Source: Reyranella aquatilis
GTDB taxonomy: Bacteria > Pseudomonadota > Alphaproteobacteria > Reyranellales > Reyranellaceae
Assembly: GCF_020880995.1 (NCBI RefSeq)
Contig: NZ_JAJISD010000001.1
Location: 620,001-684,000, forward strand
Direction: 5' to 3'
Length of the DNA: 64,000 nt
Notes under the pieces: model-generated
Told to the model about the DNA's origin: nothing
Seen by the model: the letters and a program-made list of their open reading frames with translations, nothing else
Database searches by the model: none
Program-made: the position numbers and the translations under genes
Shown: piece by piece, positions 51,748 to 60,173 of the stretch
Layout: each line of letters starts with the position of its first letter
Position numbering within the stretch: the stretch's first letter is position 1

Positions 51748-53397
51748 GTGATCTGGCGGCTGGGCGCCCTGGCGGTGGCAGCGATCGTGGCGTTGCCGCT
51801 GTTTGGCATCGGCTCCAGCCTGTTCACCGATCAGACGGATCTCTGGCGCCACCTCGCCGAGACGCAGCTCGCCGACATCGTCGGCAACACTGTGGTCCTG
51901 CTGTTCGGAGTCGGCGTGGGAACCGTCGTGCTAGGCACCGGCACGGCGTGGCTGGTGACGATGTGCCGCTTTCCCGGCGTCGGCGTGCTGCAATGGGCAT
52001 TGTTGCTGCCCCTCGTCCTGCCGACCTACATCATCGGCTACGCCTATGCCGATCTGATGGCTTTCGCCGGCCCTCTGCAGTCCGGCCTGCGGGCCGCGAC
52101 CGGCTGGTCGCGGACCGAGTACTGGTTCCCCGACTTCGGCTCCGCGGCGGGCGTCGCCTTCCTGTTCACGCTGGTCCTGTATCCCTACGTCTACCTTGCC
52201 GCCCGGGCGGCGTTCCTGACCCAGTCGCACGCGCTGCTCGAAGCCAGCCGCATCCTGGGCAACGGCCCCTGGCGCACCTTCCTGCACATCGGCCTGCCGA
52301 TGGCTCGCCCGGCCGTGGCGGCGGGCGCGGCGCTGGCCTTACTTGAGACGCTGGCCGATTTCGGCACCGTTCAATATTACGGCGTTCACACTTTCACGAC
52401 GGCGATCTATCGGACCTGGTACGGCATGGGAAATCGCGAGGGCGCAGCGCAGATATCGATTGTGCTGATCGCCATCGCCATCGCTCTGATCCTGCTCGAA
52501 CGGCATTCGCGCGGGCGCGCGAGCTTCGCCATCGCCTCGGGGCTTCGCCATCGCGCCGAACCGGCCAGCCTGACCGTCGGTCGCGGGATCGCAGCCCTGA
52601 TCGCCTGCAGCCTCCCGGTCCTGCTGGGCTTCGCCCTGCCGACGTTTCATCTGGCGCAGCTGGCCCTGAGATCCGGCGCGACGGTGGCGGACCACCGTTT
52701 CCTCGGAGATGCCGTCAACAGCCTCGTTCTCGCCTCCGTAGCGGCTGTCATCATCGTCGGGCTGGCGCTTTTCCTGAGCTACGCGGGGCGACTGGTGCGT
52801 CGCCGCGCACTCAATCGGACGATCGAGTTCGCCTCGCTGGGCTACGCCATTCCCGGTGCCGTCATCGCCGTCGGCGTTCTGCTGCCGCTGGCCGTCGCCG
52901 ACCGCGGCATCGATCTGATGTCACGAGCACTGTTCGGAGTGCCGACGGGGCTACTCCTGAGCGGAACCGCGTTCGCCCTCCTGCTCGCCTATACAGTTCG
53001 TTTCCTCGCCGTCGGCATGGCCAACGTCGCGCCCGGGCTGGCCGCAATCGATCCGGCGATGGATGCAAGTGCACGGGTACTGGGCGCGCGGCCCAATCAG
53101 GTGATGCGATACATCCATCTTCCGCTGCTGCGCACCCCAGCTCTCACGGCAGGGATCGTCGCATTCGTGGAAGTCCTGAAGGAGTTGCCCGCAACGCTGC
53201 TGATTCGCCCATTCAATTTCGACACGCTGGCGATCGGCGTCTTCCGCTTCGCGTCCGACGAGCGCCTTGCCCAGGCGGCCGTCGGCGCGATCGTGATCGT
53301 TCTCGTCTCGCTGGCGCCGGTGATCCTGCTCAGCCGCGCCGTGGCTGCCGGATCGCCGGCCGGCGGACAGCCTACTTCCAGCCCGCCCGGTCCATGA
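51748..53397 (+). CDS. fbpB: Fe(III) ABC transporter permease (fused two-domain type)
   Basis: A 549-residue inner-membrane permease of the iron(III)/FbpB family with two fused six-helix units. The two EAA-type loops are ALLEASRILGNGPWRTFLHIGLPMARPAVAAG in the first half and MDASARVLGARPNQVMRYIHLPLLRTPALTAG in the second; DFGTVQYYGVHTFTTAIYRTWYGMG is typical of the family. The GTG at 51748 starts the first helix. No Shine-Dalgarno is visible and a terminator lies just upstream. The convergent gene encodes the matching receptor; no ATPase gene is present nearby. Confidence 0.9.
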   Translation: MIWRLGALAVAAIVALPLFGIGSSLFTDQTDLWRHLAETQLADIVGNTVVLLFGVGVGTVVLGTGTAWLVTMCRFPGVGVLQWALLLPLVLPTYIIGYAYADLMAFAGPLQSGLRAATGWSRTEYWFPDFGSAAGVAFLFTLVLYPYVYLAARAAFLTQSHALLEASRILGNGPWRTFLHIGLPMARPAVAAGAALALLETLADFGTVQYYGVHTFTTAIYRTWYGMGNREGAAQISIVLIAIAIALILLERHSRGRASFAIASGLRHRAEPASLTVGRGIAALIACSLPVLLGFALPTFHLAQLALRSGATVADHRFLGDAVNSLVLASVAAVIIVGLALFLSYAGRLVRRRALNRTIEFASLGYAIPGAVIAVGVLLPLAVADRGIDLMSRALFGVPTGLLLSGTAFALLLAYTVRFLAVGMANVAPGLAAIDPAMDASARVLGARPNQVMRYIHLPLLRTPALTAGIVAFVEVLKELPATLLIRPFNFDTLAIGVFRFASDERLAQAAVGAIVIVLVSLAPVILLSRAVAAGSPAGGQPTSSPPGP

Positions 53398-54406
53398 TCT
53401 TCAGGGCCTCGGCATTGTTCTGCGCGAAGACCCGGGCATTGAGCTGGTCCTCCTTGAAGGTGCCGAGCGACTTCAGCTCCGGCGACATCTCGACGCCGGC
53501 CACCACCGGGAACTCCGAGTTGCCTTCTGCGAAGTAGCGCTGCGCCGGCACCGACACGAGATACTCGAGGAACTTGACGGCGGCTTCCTTGTTGGGCGCG
53601 TACTTGGCCACGGCGCCGCCGCTGATGTTCACGTGCGTGCCGCGACCGGCCTGGTCGGGGAACACGACTCCAAGCTTCGCAGCGACTTCGCGATCCTCCG
53701 GCTTCTTCGAGCGCAGCAGGTTCACGTAGTAGTAGGTGTTGGACACGGCGAGCATCGCCTCGCCCGCCGCGGCCCCCTTGAGCTGGTCGGTGTCCCCGCC
53801 GCGCGGCGGACGCGCGAGGTTGGCCGCGACGCCTTTGGCCCACGCCTCGGTCTTCTCGGGCCCGAGGGCGGCCAGAAGCGAGCCCACCAGGGACTGATTG
53901 TAGATGTGGCCCGAGGGGCGGATCAGGATCTGGCCCTTCCACTTCGGGTCGGCCAGCGCTTCGTAGGTCTTGGGCGCATCGGCCGCCGTCACCTTCTCCT
54001 TGTTGTAGAAGATCACACGGGCGCGCTTGGAGAAGCCGAACCAGTTGTTGTCAGGATCGCGCAGATGCGCGGGCACAGCACTCAGGAGAACGGGCGAGTT
54101 GACGGGCTGCAGCAGGCCCATCTCGCGCGCCCTTTCGATGCGACCGGCGTCGGTCGTGATCAGGAGATCGCAGGGGCTCTTGTCGCCTTCCGTACGCAGG
54201 CGCTGCACGAGGGGGTCGGGTTCGGCGTCGATCCGGTTGATCTTGACGCCAGTCAGGTCCGTGAAATTTCCGTAAAGCGCCTCGTCGGTGTTGTAGTGAC
54301 GGGCGGAGTAGATGTTCAGCGTGCCGCCCTGCGCCCAGGCGCGTCGCGCGAGAAACGCACCGGTTCCAAAGGCCAATCCGGTCCTGATAAGCGCACGTCT
54401 TTTCAC
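53372..54406 (-). CDS. fbpA: Fe(III) ABC transporter substrate-binding protein
   Basis: A 344-residue periplasmic ferric-ion receptor of the FbpA/FutA family. The signal peptide MKRRALIRTGLAFGTGAFLARRAWAQG has a twin-Arg look. Mature landmarks are TLNIYSARHYNTDEALYGNFTDLTGVKI (iron-ligand Tyr region), LVQRLRTEGDKSPCDLLITTDAGRI, WFGFSKRARVIFYNKEKV, and AVSNTYYYVNLL, with the Tyr cluster that binds iron in this family. Its end overlaps the convergent permease gene by 26 bp, so receptor and permease are on opposite strands. Promoter and iron-responsive site in 54407-54576 are not identifiable by eye. Confidence 0.93.
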   Translation of the reverse strand: MKRRALIRTGLAFGTGAFLARRAWAQGGTLNIYSARHYNTDEALYGNFTDLTGVKINRIDAEPDPLVQRLRTEGDKSPCDLLITTDAGRIERAREMGLLQPVNSPVLLSAVPAHLRDPDNNWFGFSKRARVIFYNKEKVTAADAPKTYEALADPKWKGQILIRPSGHIYNQSLVGSLLAALGPEKTEAWAKGVAANLARPPRGGDTDQLKGAAAGEAMLAVSNTYYYVNLLRSKKPEDREVAAKLGVVFPDQAGRGTHVNISGGAVAKYAPNKEAAVKFLEYLVSVPAQRYFAEGNSEFPVVAGVEMSPELKSLGTFKEDQLNARVFAQNNAEALKIMDRAGWK

Positions 54407-54576
54407 GCTTTCCTCCGCTGCGAGTAAGTATCAATTCCCGATAACACCACAGCACTCCCCGCGCAATTCAAATGCGAATTATTCACATCGCTGCGTGCAA
54501 TTTTCAGACGCTTCCCCTTTGCCTCGCAAAAGTTATTGGGGCTAAAATTTGGTCAGGTGATCGCTGGAGTGACGAT

Positions 54577-55815
54577 GTGTTGCTCGCACAGGTCCTTTCC
54601 CAAGTGATTGGCGAAGGCCGGCTGACCATCATCGATGAGGCAGGCCGGTCATATCGCCTTGCCGGCCCCAAACCCGGCCCTGTCGTGTCGCTCCGTCTCC
54701 ACGATCGGTGGACGGGGTTGAGGATCGCGCTCCGGCCGAGACTGGCTTTGGGCGAGGCCTACATGGACGGCCGCCTGACCGTCGAGGACGGCAATCTCTA
54801 CGACCTTCTCGACCTGCTCGGCCGCAACATCGCCGCCGTGGAAGCGACACCGGTCCTGCGCTGCTCCTACATGGTCCAGCGATGGCTGCGCGTCATCGAA
54901 CAGTACAATCCGGTCGGAAAGGCGCAGAAGAACGTCGCCCACCACTACGACCTGCGCGGCGAACTGTACGACTTCTTCCTCGACCGGGACCGCCAGTATT
55001 CCTGCGCCTACTTCAGGAACGGCGACGAGCCACTGGAGAAGGCCCAGACGGACAAGAAAATGCACATCGCGGCCAAGCTGCTGCTGAAGCCCGGCCAGAG
55101 GGTGCTGGACATCGGCTCGGGCTGGGGCGGCATGGGGCTTTATCTCTCCCGCAACTTCGGTGTCGACGTGACCGGCGTCACCCTCTCGCGCGAACAGCAC
55201 GCGGTGTCCAGCCGCCGCGCCGCCGAAGAAGGTGCTGCCGAGAGGGTTCGGTTCAAGCTGCTGGACTATCGCGAGGAGCCAGGCCGTTACGACCGGATCG
55301 TCTCGGTCGGCATGTTCGAGCATGTCGGATCGGCCCACTACCTGGAATACTTCAGGAAGGTGAAGGACCTCCTCGCCGACGACGGTGTCATGCTGCTGCA
55401 CTCCATAGGACGCATGGAGCCGCCGGGCGGCACCAACACCTGGCTGCGAAAGTACATTTTCCCCGGTGGCTACACGCCTGCCCTGTCGGAAGTCCTGGCG
55501 GCGATCGAGAAAGCCGGCCTGTGGGTGACCGACATCGAGGTGCTGCGCCTTCACTATGCGGAGACTCTGCGACAGTGGCGCGAGCGATTCCTCGAGAACC
55601 GGGAGCGAATCAAGCAGTTGTCCGGCTACGACGATCGTTTCTGCAGGATGTGGGAATTCTATCTGGCGGGCTGCGAAGTGGCCTTCCGGTACATGAACCA
55701 GATGGTGTTCCAAATTCAGATCGCCCGCCGCCAGGACGCCGTGCCGCTGACGCGAGATTACATGGCCGCTGGAGAACGGCTGGAGAACATGCCAGGGTCC
55801 ATGGCTGCCGACTGA
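54577..55815 (+). CDS. cfa: Cyclopropane-fatty-acyl-phospholipid synthase family protein
   Basis: A 412-residue SAM-dependent enzyme adding a methylene bridge (or methyl) to unsaturated lipid acyl chains. VLLAQVLSQVIGEGRLTIIDEAGRSYRL starts the N-terminal lipid-binding domain; NVAHHYDLRGELYDFFLDRDRQYSCAYFRNGDEPLEKAQTDKKMHIAAKLLLKPGQRVLDIGSGWGGMGLYL holds the YSCAYF and SAM-binding motifs; GMFEHVG and LHSIGR follow. GTG 54577 is preferred to ATG 54472 because GGAG lies upstream and the family starts there. The 170-bp upstream gap is AT-richer than the surroundings and has a short AATTC/GAATT repeat. Confidence 0.93.
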   Translation: MLLAQVLSQVIGEGRLTIIDEAGRSYRLAGPKPGPVVSLRLHDRWTGLRIALRPRLALGEAYMDGRLTVEDGNLYDLLDLLGRNIAAVEATPVLRCSYMVQRWLRVIEQYNPVGKAQKNVAHHYDLRGELYDFFLDRDRQYSCAYFRNGDEPLEKAQTDKKMHIAAKLLLKPGQRVLDIGSGWGGMGLYLSRNFGVDVTGVTLSREQHAVSSRRAAEEGAAERVRFKLLDYREEPGRYDRIVSVGMFEHVGSAHYLEYFRKVKDLLADDGVMLLHSIGRMEPPGGTNTWLRKYIFPGGYTPALSEVLAAIEKAGLWVTDIEVLRLHYAETLRQWRERFLENRERIKQLSGYDDRFCRMWEFYLAGCEVAFRYMNQMVFQIQIARRQDAVPLTRDYMAAGERLENMPGSMAAD

Positions 55816-55902
55816 GGACCTATCCTCCTTTCGCCGTGGATATCTCCCCCTCAAGTTTCTTTGCGCTGGTGAACCCCCCGCCAACTTGGGCAAAGACATG
55901 TG

Positions 55903-57429
55903 ATGGAGCCGCTGAAAGAGTCCTCGAACGTCACCCGCCTGCCCGGCGCCGACGATGCCCGCCTGCGCGAGCCGCCGCACAATTTCGAAGCGGAACAGGC
56001 GCTGCTGGGCGCGATTCTCGTGAATAACGCCGCCTACCAGCGCGTCGCCGAATTCCTGCGTCCCGAGCACTTCGCCGACCCCCTTCACGGCAAGCTCTAC
56101 GATTCGCTGATGCGCCTGATCGAGCGCGGTCAGGTCGTGAGCGCCGTCACTCTCAAGACCTACGTCGAGCAGGACGCAGCGATGAAGGAAGCCGGCGGTG
56201 CGGCCTACCTCGCGCGTCTGGCCGCCGCGTCCGTGCATGTGATCGACGCCGCCGCCTTCGGCCGGGCCGTCCACGATCTCTATCTGCGCCGCCAGCTGAT
56301 CGATCTGGGCGAGAACGTCGTCAACGGTGCCTTCTCGGGCGACGTCGATGAAACCGCCCTGCAGCAGATCGAGGTCGCCGAAAAGAAGCTCTACGACCTC
56401 GCCACGACCGGCCAGACGGAGGGCGGCTTCAAGCCGTTCCGTACCGCCCTCACCGAAGCAATGACGGCGGCGGAGGCCGCGTTCCACCGTGAGGGCAAGC
56501 TGACGGGCGTGGCCACGGGCCTGTTCCAGCTCGACCAGTTGTTGGGCGGCCTGCACAGGTCCGACCTGCTGATCCTCGCCGGTCGTCCGTCGATGGGTAA
56601 GACGGCGCTGGCCACCAACATCGCCTTCAATGCCGCGAAGGCCTATCGGGAGGAGATCGTCGACGGCCATCCCAAGGCGGTCGATGGCGCGGTTGTCGGC
56701 TTCTTCTCGCTGGAAATGTCGGCCGAACAGCTGGCCACCCGCATGCTTTCCGAACAGGCGGAACTGTCCTCGGAGAAGATCCGCAAGGGCGAGATGAACA
56801 GCACCGAGTTCGACAGGGTGATGAACGTCAGCCACGAACTCGAGCACCTCAACTTCTTCATCGACGATACGCCCGCTTTGTCGATCGCCGCGCTGCGGAC
56901 GCGCGCCCGGCGACTGAAGCGCACGCACGGACTAGGCCTGATCATCGTCGATTACCTCCAGCTGCTGAATCCCTCGGGAAAGAGCCGGCAGGAGAACCGC
57001 GTTCAGGAGGTCTCGGAGATCACCCGCGGCCTCAAGACTCTGGCCAAGGAATTGGACGTGCCGGTGATCGCGCTCTCGCAGCTGTCGCGCGCCGTCGAAC
57101 AGCGCGAGGACAAGCGACCGCAGCTCGCCGACCTCCGTGAGTCGGGATCGATCGAGCAGGATGCCGACGTCGTGATGTTCGTCTATCGCGAGGAATACTA
57201 CCTGACCCGCACCGAGCCGGCGCGGCGCGCCGAGGAGAGCGACCAGAAGTTCAACGAGCGCCATGACGCCTGGAAGCAGCGCTGCGAGGAGACCTATGGC
57301 AAGGCCGAGGTCATCGTGGCCAAACAGCGTCATGGTCCCACGGGCATCGTGCGTCTGTCCTTCGAAGGCCAGTTCACGAAGTTCGGCAACCTCGATGGCG
57401 TTGCTGACGAGCCCGTCTCCGCGTTCTAA
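55903..57429 (+). CDS. dnaB: Replicative DNA helicase DnaB
   Basis: A 508-residue hexameric helicase of the replication fork. The N-terminal domain (PPHNFEAEQALLGAILVNNAAYQRVAEFLRPEHFADPLHGKLYDSLMRLIERGQ) is followed by the RecA-like motor with Walker A GRPSMGKT (residues 227-234), SLEMSAEQLATRMLSEQ, LIIVDYLQLL (Walker B) and ALSQLSRAVEQREDKRPQLADLRESGSIEQDADVVMFVYREEYY. No intein is present. ATG 55903 is chosen; a GTG three bases earlier is possible. Confidence 0.97.
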   Translation: MEPLKESSNVTRLPGADDARLREPPHNFEAEQALLGAILVNNAAYQRVAEFLRPEHFADPLHGKLYDSLMRLIERGQVVSAVTLKTYVEQDAAMKEAGGAAYLARLAAASVHVIDAAAFGRAVHDLYLRRQLIDLGENVVNGAFSGDVDETALQQIEVAEKKLYDLATTGQTEGGFKPFRTALTEAMTAAEAAFHREGKLTGVATGLFQLDQLLGGLHRSDLLILAGRPSMGKTALATNIAFNAAKAYREEIVDGHPKAVDGAVVGFFSLEMSAEQLATRMLSEQAELSSEKIRKGEMNSTEFDRVMNVSHELEHLNFFIDDTPALSIAALRTRARRLKRTHGLGLIIVDYLQLLNPSGKSRQENRVQEVSEITRGLKTLAKELDVPVIALSQLSRAVEQREDKRPQLADLRESGSIEQDADVVMFVYREEYYLTRTEPARRAEESDQKFNERHDAWKQRCEETYGKAEVIVAKQRHGPTGIVRLSFEGQFTKFGNLDGVADEPVSAF

Positions 57430-57438
57430 GGTCCCCTC

Positions 57439-58608
57439 GTGTCAATTCCTGCCGATGAAGAAGCCGCGCGACGGGCCGGGGCAATCCTCTCGATCGACCT
57501 TGGTGCGATTGCCGCCAACTGGCGCGGTCTGCGCGATGCCGGCCGCGCGACGGGCCGCCCGATCGACTGCGCCGCGGTCCTGAAGGCCGATGCCTATGGC
57601 ACCGGGGCGGCCCTGGTCGGCCCCCGGCTGGCGGCGGAAGGCTGTCGTCATTTCTTCGTGGCGCAAATAGACGAGGGCATCGCCCTGCGGCGCGTGCTGC
57701 CGGAGCCGCCCATCTACGTGCTGAACGGCCTCCTGCCGGGCACCGAGGGCGATTTCGTGGCCCACCGGCTGATTCCGGTCCTCAACCATCTGGGTCAGCT
57801 CAACGCCTGGCGGGCGGCGGCCCAGCGCCTCAACCAGGCGCTCGACGCGGTGGTCCATCTCGACACGGGCCTCCACCGACTGGGTTTCGGCGCGGAGGAT
57901 GCACAGGTCCTGATCAACGAGCGCGGCCGCCTGCGCGGCCTGCGGCTCGCCCTGATCATGAGCCATCTCGTCGCCGCCGAGGAAACCTCCAATCCCATCA
58001 ACGGCGAGCAGCTTTCCCGCTTCCGCACCTTCGTGCGTGCCATGCCGGGTGCGCCGACCTCCCTCGCCAACTCCTCGGGCATCTTCCTCGGGCCTGACTA
58101 CCACTTCGACCTGCTGCGCCCGGGCGCAGCGCTCTACGGCATCAATCCGCTTCCCGGCCAGCCGAACCCGATGCTGAGTGTCGTGACGCTCAGGGCACAC
58201 ATCCTGCAGACCCGGCGCATCGATGCCTTCCAGACCGTCGGCTATGGCGGCGCCTGGCGGTCGGCGCGGCCCAGCCGTATCGCCACGATTGCGCTGGGGT
58301 ATGCGGACGGCTATTTCCGCAACCTCATCAACCGCACCCAGGTCCATCTTGCCGGACGCAAGGTGCCCGTGATCGGCCGGATTTCCATGGACCTCGTGAC
58401 CATCGACGTGACCGACGTGCCGGAGGCCGAGTGCCAAGCCGGCTCGATGGTCGAGGTGCTGGGGCCTCACCTGACGCCGGACGACCTGGCCGATCACGCC
58501 CGGACCAACGCCTACGAAGTCATGACGGCGCTCGGCCGGCGCTACCACCGCGCCTATGTCGACGGCTACGCCGATGCGCCGACCGAAGAAACAGGAGAGG
58601 CGCCGTGA
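57439..58608 (+). CDS. alr: Alanine racemase
   Basis: A 389-residue PLP enzyme making D-Ala for peptidoglycan. The cofactor lysine is K49 in IDCAAVLKADAYGTGAALVG; VVHLDTGLHRLGF, SLANSSGIFLGPDYHFDLLRPGAALYGINPLPG, and the region VGYGGAWRSARPSRIATIALGYADGYFRNL, with the second catalytic Tyr, follow; GRISMDLVTIDVTD is the C-terminal signature. GTG start 9 bp after dnaB; its stop overlaps the mlaE start (GTGA). Confidence 0.95.
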   Translation: MSIPADEEAARRAGAILSIDLGAIAANWRGLRDAGRATGRPIDCAAVLKADAYGTGAALVGPRLAAEGCRHFFVAQIDEGIALRRVLPEPPIYVLNGLLPGTEGDFVAHRLIPVLNHLGQLNAWRAAAQRLNQALDAVVHLDTGLHRLGFGAEDAQVLINERGRLRGLRLALIMSHLVAAEETSNPINGEQLSRFRTFVRAMPGAPTSLANSSGIFLGPDYHFDLLRPGAALYGINPLPGQPNPMLSVVTLRAHILQTRRIDAFQTVGYGGAWRSARPSRIATIALGYADGYFRNLINRTQVHLAGRKVPVIGRISMDLVTIDVTDVPEAECQAGSMVEVLGPHLTPDDLADHARTNAYEVMTALGRRYHRAYVDGYADAPTEETGEAP

Positions 58609-59384
58609 GCATCCCGCTGATCACGGTCCTCGGCCGGATGACGCTGGCCTTCCTGGCCTCGATCGGCAGCGTCTCGTCCTTCGCCTTCCAGGCGATCCGC
58701 CAGGGGCTGCAGCCGCCCTGGTATCGCCAGCAGATCCTCCGCCAGATCATGGAGATCGGCTACTATTCGTTGCCGGTCGTCGGGCTGACGGCGATCTTCA
58801 CCGGCATGGTGCTGGCGCTCCAGAGCTACACCGGCTTCGCGCGCTTCTCCGCTGAAAGCGCCATCCCCAACGTCGTCGTGGTCTCGCTGACCCGCGAACT
58901 GGGTCCGGTGCTCGCCGGCCTGATGGTCGCCGGCCGCGTCGGCGCCGCGATGGCGGCCGAGATCGGCACCATGCGTGTCACCGAGCAGATCGACGCGCTG
59001 ACCACGCTGTCGACGGATCCGTTCAAGTATCTCGTCGTGCCGCGGCTCATCGCGGGCATCATCACGCTGCCGTTCCTGGTGCTGATTGCCGACATCATCG
59101 GCGTGCTGGGCGGCTTCCTGGTGGGCGTCTACAAGCTCGACTTCAACGACGTGGCCTACCTGCGCAACACGATGGACTTCCTGCAGTTCCAGGACGTGTT
59201 CTCCGGGCTGGTTAAGGCGGCCGTGTTCGGCTTCCTGATCACCCTGATGGGCTGCTACCACGGCTACACGTCGCGCGGCGGCGCCCAGGGTGTCGGCATG
59301 GCGACCACCAGCGCGGTGGTCTCGGCCTCGATCCTGATCCTGACGTTCAACTACTTCATCACCGAAGCCTTCTTCGCGCGCTGA
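58605..59384 (+). CDS. mlaE: Mla-type ABC transporter permease
   Basis: A 259-residue inner-membrane permease of phospholipid transport between membranes. FYSLPVVGLTAIFTGMVLALQ-like YYSLPVVGLTAIFTGMVLALQSYTGF, LTRELGPVLAGLMVAGRVGAAMAAEIGTMRVTEQIDALTTLSTDPFKYLVVPRLIAGI and GCYHGYTSRGGAQGVGMATTSAVVSASILIL are diagnostic. The GTG start overlaps the alr stop, and mlaF follows 13 bp later. The MCE partner mlaD is at 24 kb. Confidence 0.95.
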   Translation: MSIPLITVLGRMTLAFLASIGSVSSFAFQAIRQGLQPPWYRQQILRQIMEIGYYSLPVVGLTAIFTGMVLALQSYTGFARFSAESAIPNVVVVSLTRELGPVLAGLMVAGRVGAAMAAEIGTMRVTEQIDALTTLSTDPFKYLVVPRLIAGIITLPFLVLIADIIGVLGGFLVGVYKLDFNDVAYLRNTMDFLQFQDVFSGLVKAAVFGFLITLMGCYHGYTSRGGAQGVGMATTSAVVSASILILTFNYFITEAFFAR

Positions 59385-59397
59385 TCGGCCCTTTCCC

Positions 59398-60171
59398 ATG
59401 GCGTCTCCCAAGATCTCGCTGCGCGGCGTCCACAAGGCTTTCGGGCCCAAGAAGGTGCTGCAGGGAATAGAGCTCGACGTCGCGCCCGGCGAATCGATGG
59501 TCGTGATCGGAGGCTCCGGCACCGGAAAATCGGTTCTGCTGAAGTGCATCCTGGGCCTGATGCGTCCCGACAGCGGCTCCATCAAGATCGACGGCGAGGA
59601 GACTGCGGACCTTTCCAGCCGCGACCGGGCGCGCGTCATGCGCAAGTTCGGCATGCTGTTCCAGGGTGGTGCGCTGTTCGACTCGCTGCGGGTCTGGGAG
59701 AACGTCGCCTTCGGGCCCATCCAGAGCGACGGCATGGCCCCCGCCCGTGCCCGCGAGATCGCCATCGCAAAGCTTGGCGCCGTCGGCCTCGGCCCGGAAA
59801 TCGGCGACCTCTTTCCCTCCGAACTGTCAGGCGGCATGCAGAAGCGCGTCGCGCTCGCCCGCGCCATCGCCCGCGAACCCGAGATCATCTTCTTCGACGA
59901 ACCGACCACCGGCCTCGATCCGATCATGGCCGACGTCATCAACGACCTGATCGTGAAGTGCGTCAGCGATCTCGGAGCTACCGCCGTGTCGATCACCCAC
60001 GACATGGCGAGCGCCCGCAAGATCGGCCATCGCATCGGCATGCTCTACGAAGGAAAGCTGATCTGGCAGGGACCGGTCGCCGAGATCGACCGGTCCGGCA
60101 ACGCCCATGTCGACCAGTTCATCCACGGCCGGGCCGAGGGTCCGATCCGGATGCAGGTGCGGAAGCTCTGA
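59398..60171 (+). CDS. mlaF: Mla-type ABC transporter ATP-binding protein
   Basis: A 257-residue ATPase partner of MlaE. Walker A GGSGTGKS (residues 38-45), the Q-loop MLFQGGALFDSLRVWENVAFG, signature ELSGGMQKRVALARAI, Walker B EIIFFDEPTTGLDPIMADV and switch His in AVSITHDMASARKIGHRIGML are all intact. It ends 2 bp before the radA GTG start. Confidence 0.96.
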   Translation: MASPKISLRGVHKAFGPKKVLQGIELDVAPGESMVVIGGSGTGKSVLLKCILGLMRPDSGSIKIDGEETADLSSRDRARVMRKFGMLFQGGALFDSLRVWENVAFGPIQSDGMAPARAREIAIAKLGAVGLGPEIGDLFPSELSGGMQKRVALARAIAREPEIIFFDEPTTGLDPIMADVINDLIVKCVSDLGATAVSITHDMASARKIGHRIGMLYEGKLIWQGPVAEIDRSGNAHVDQFIHGRAEGPIRMQVRKL

Positions 60172-60173
60172 GC

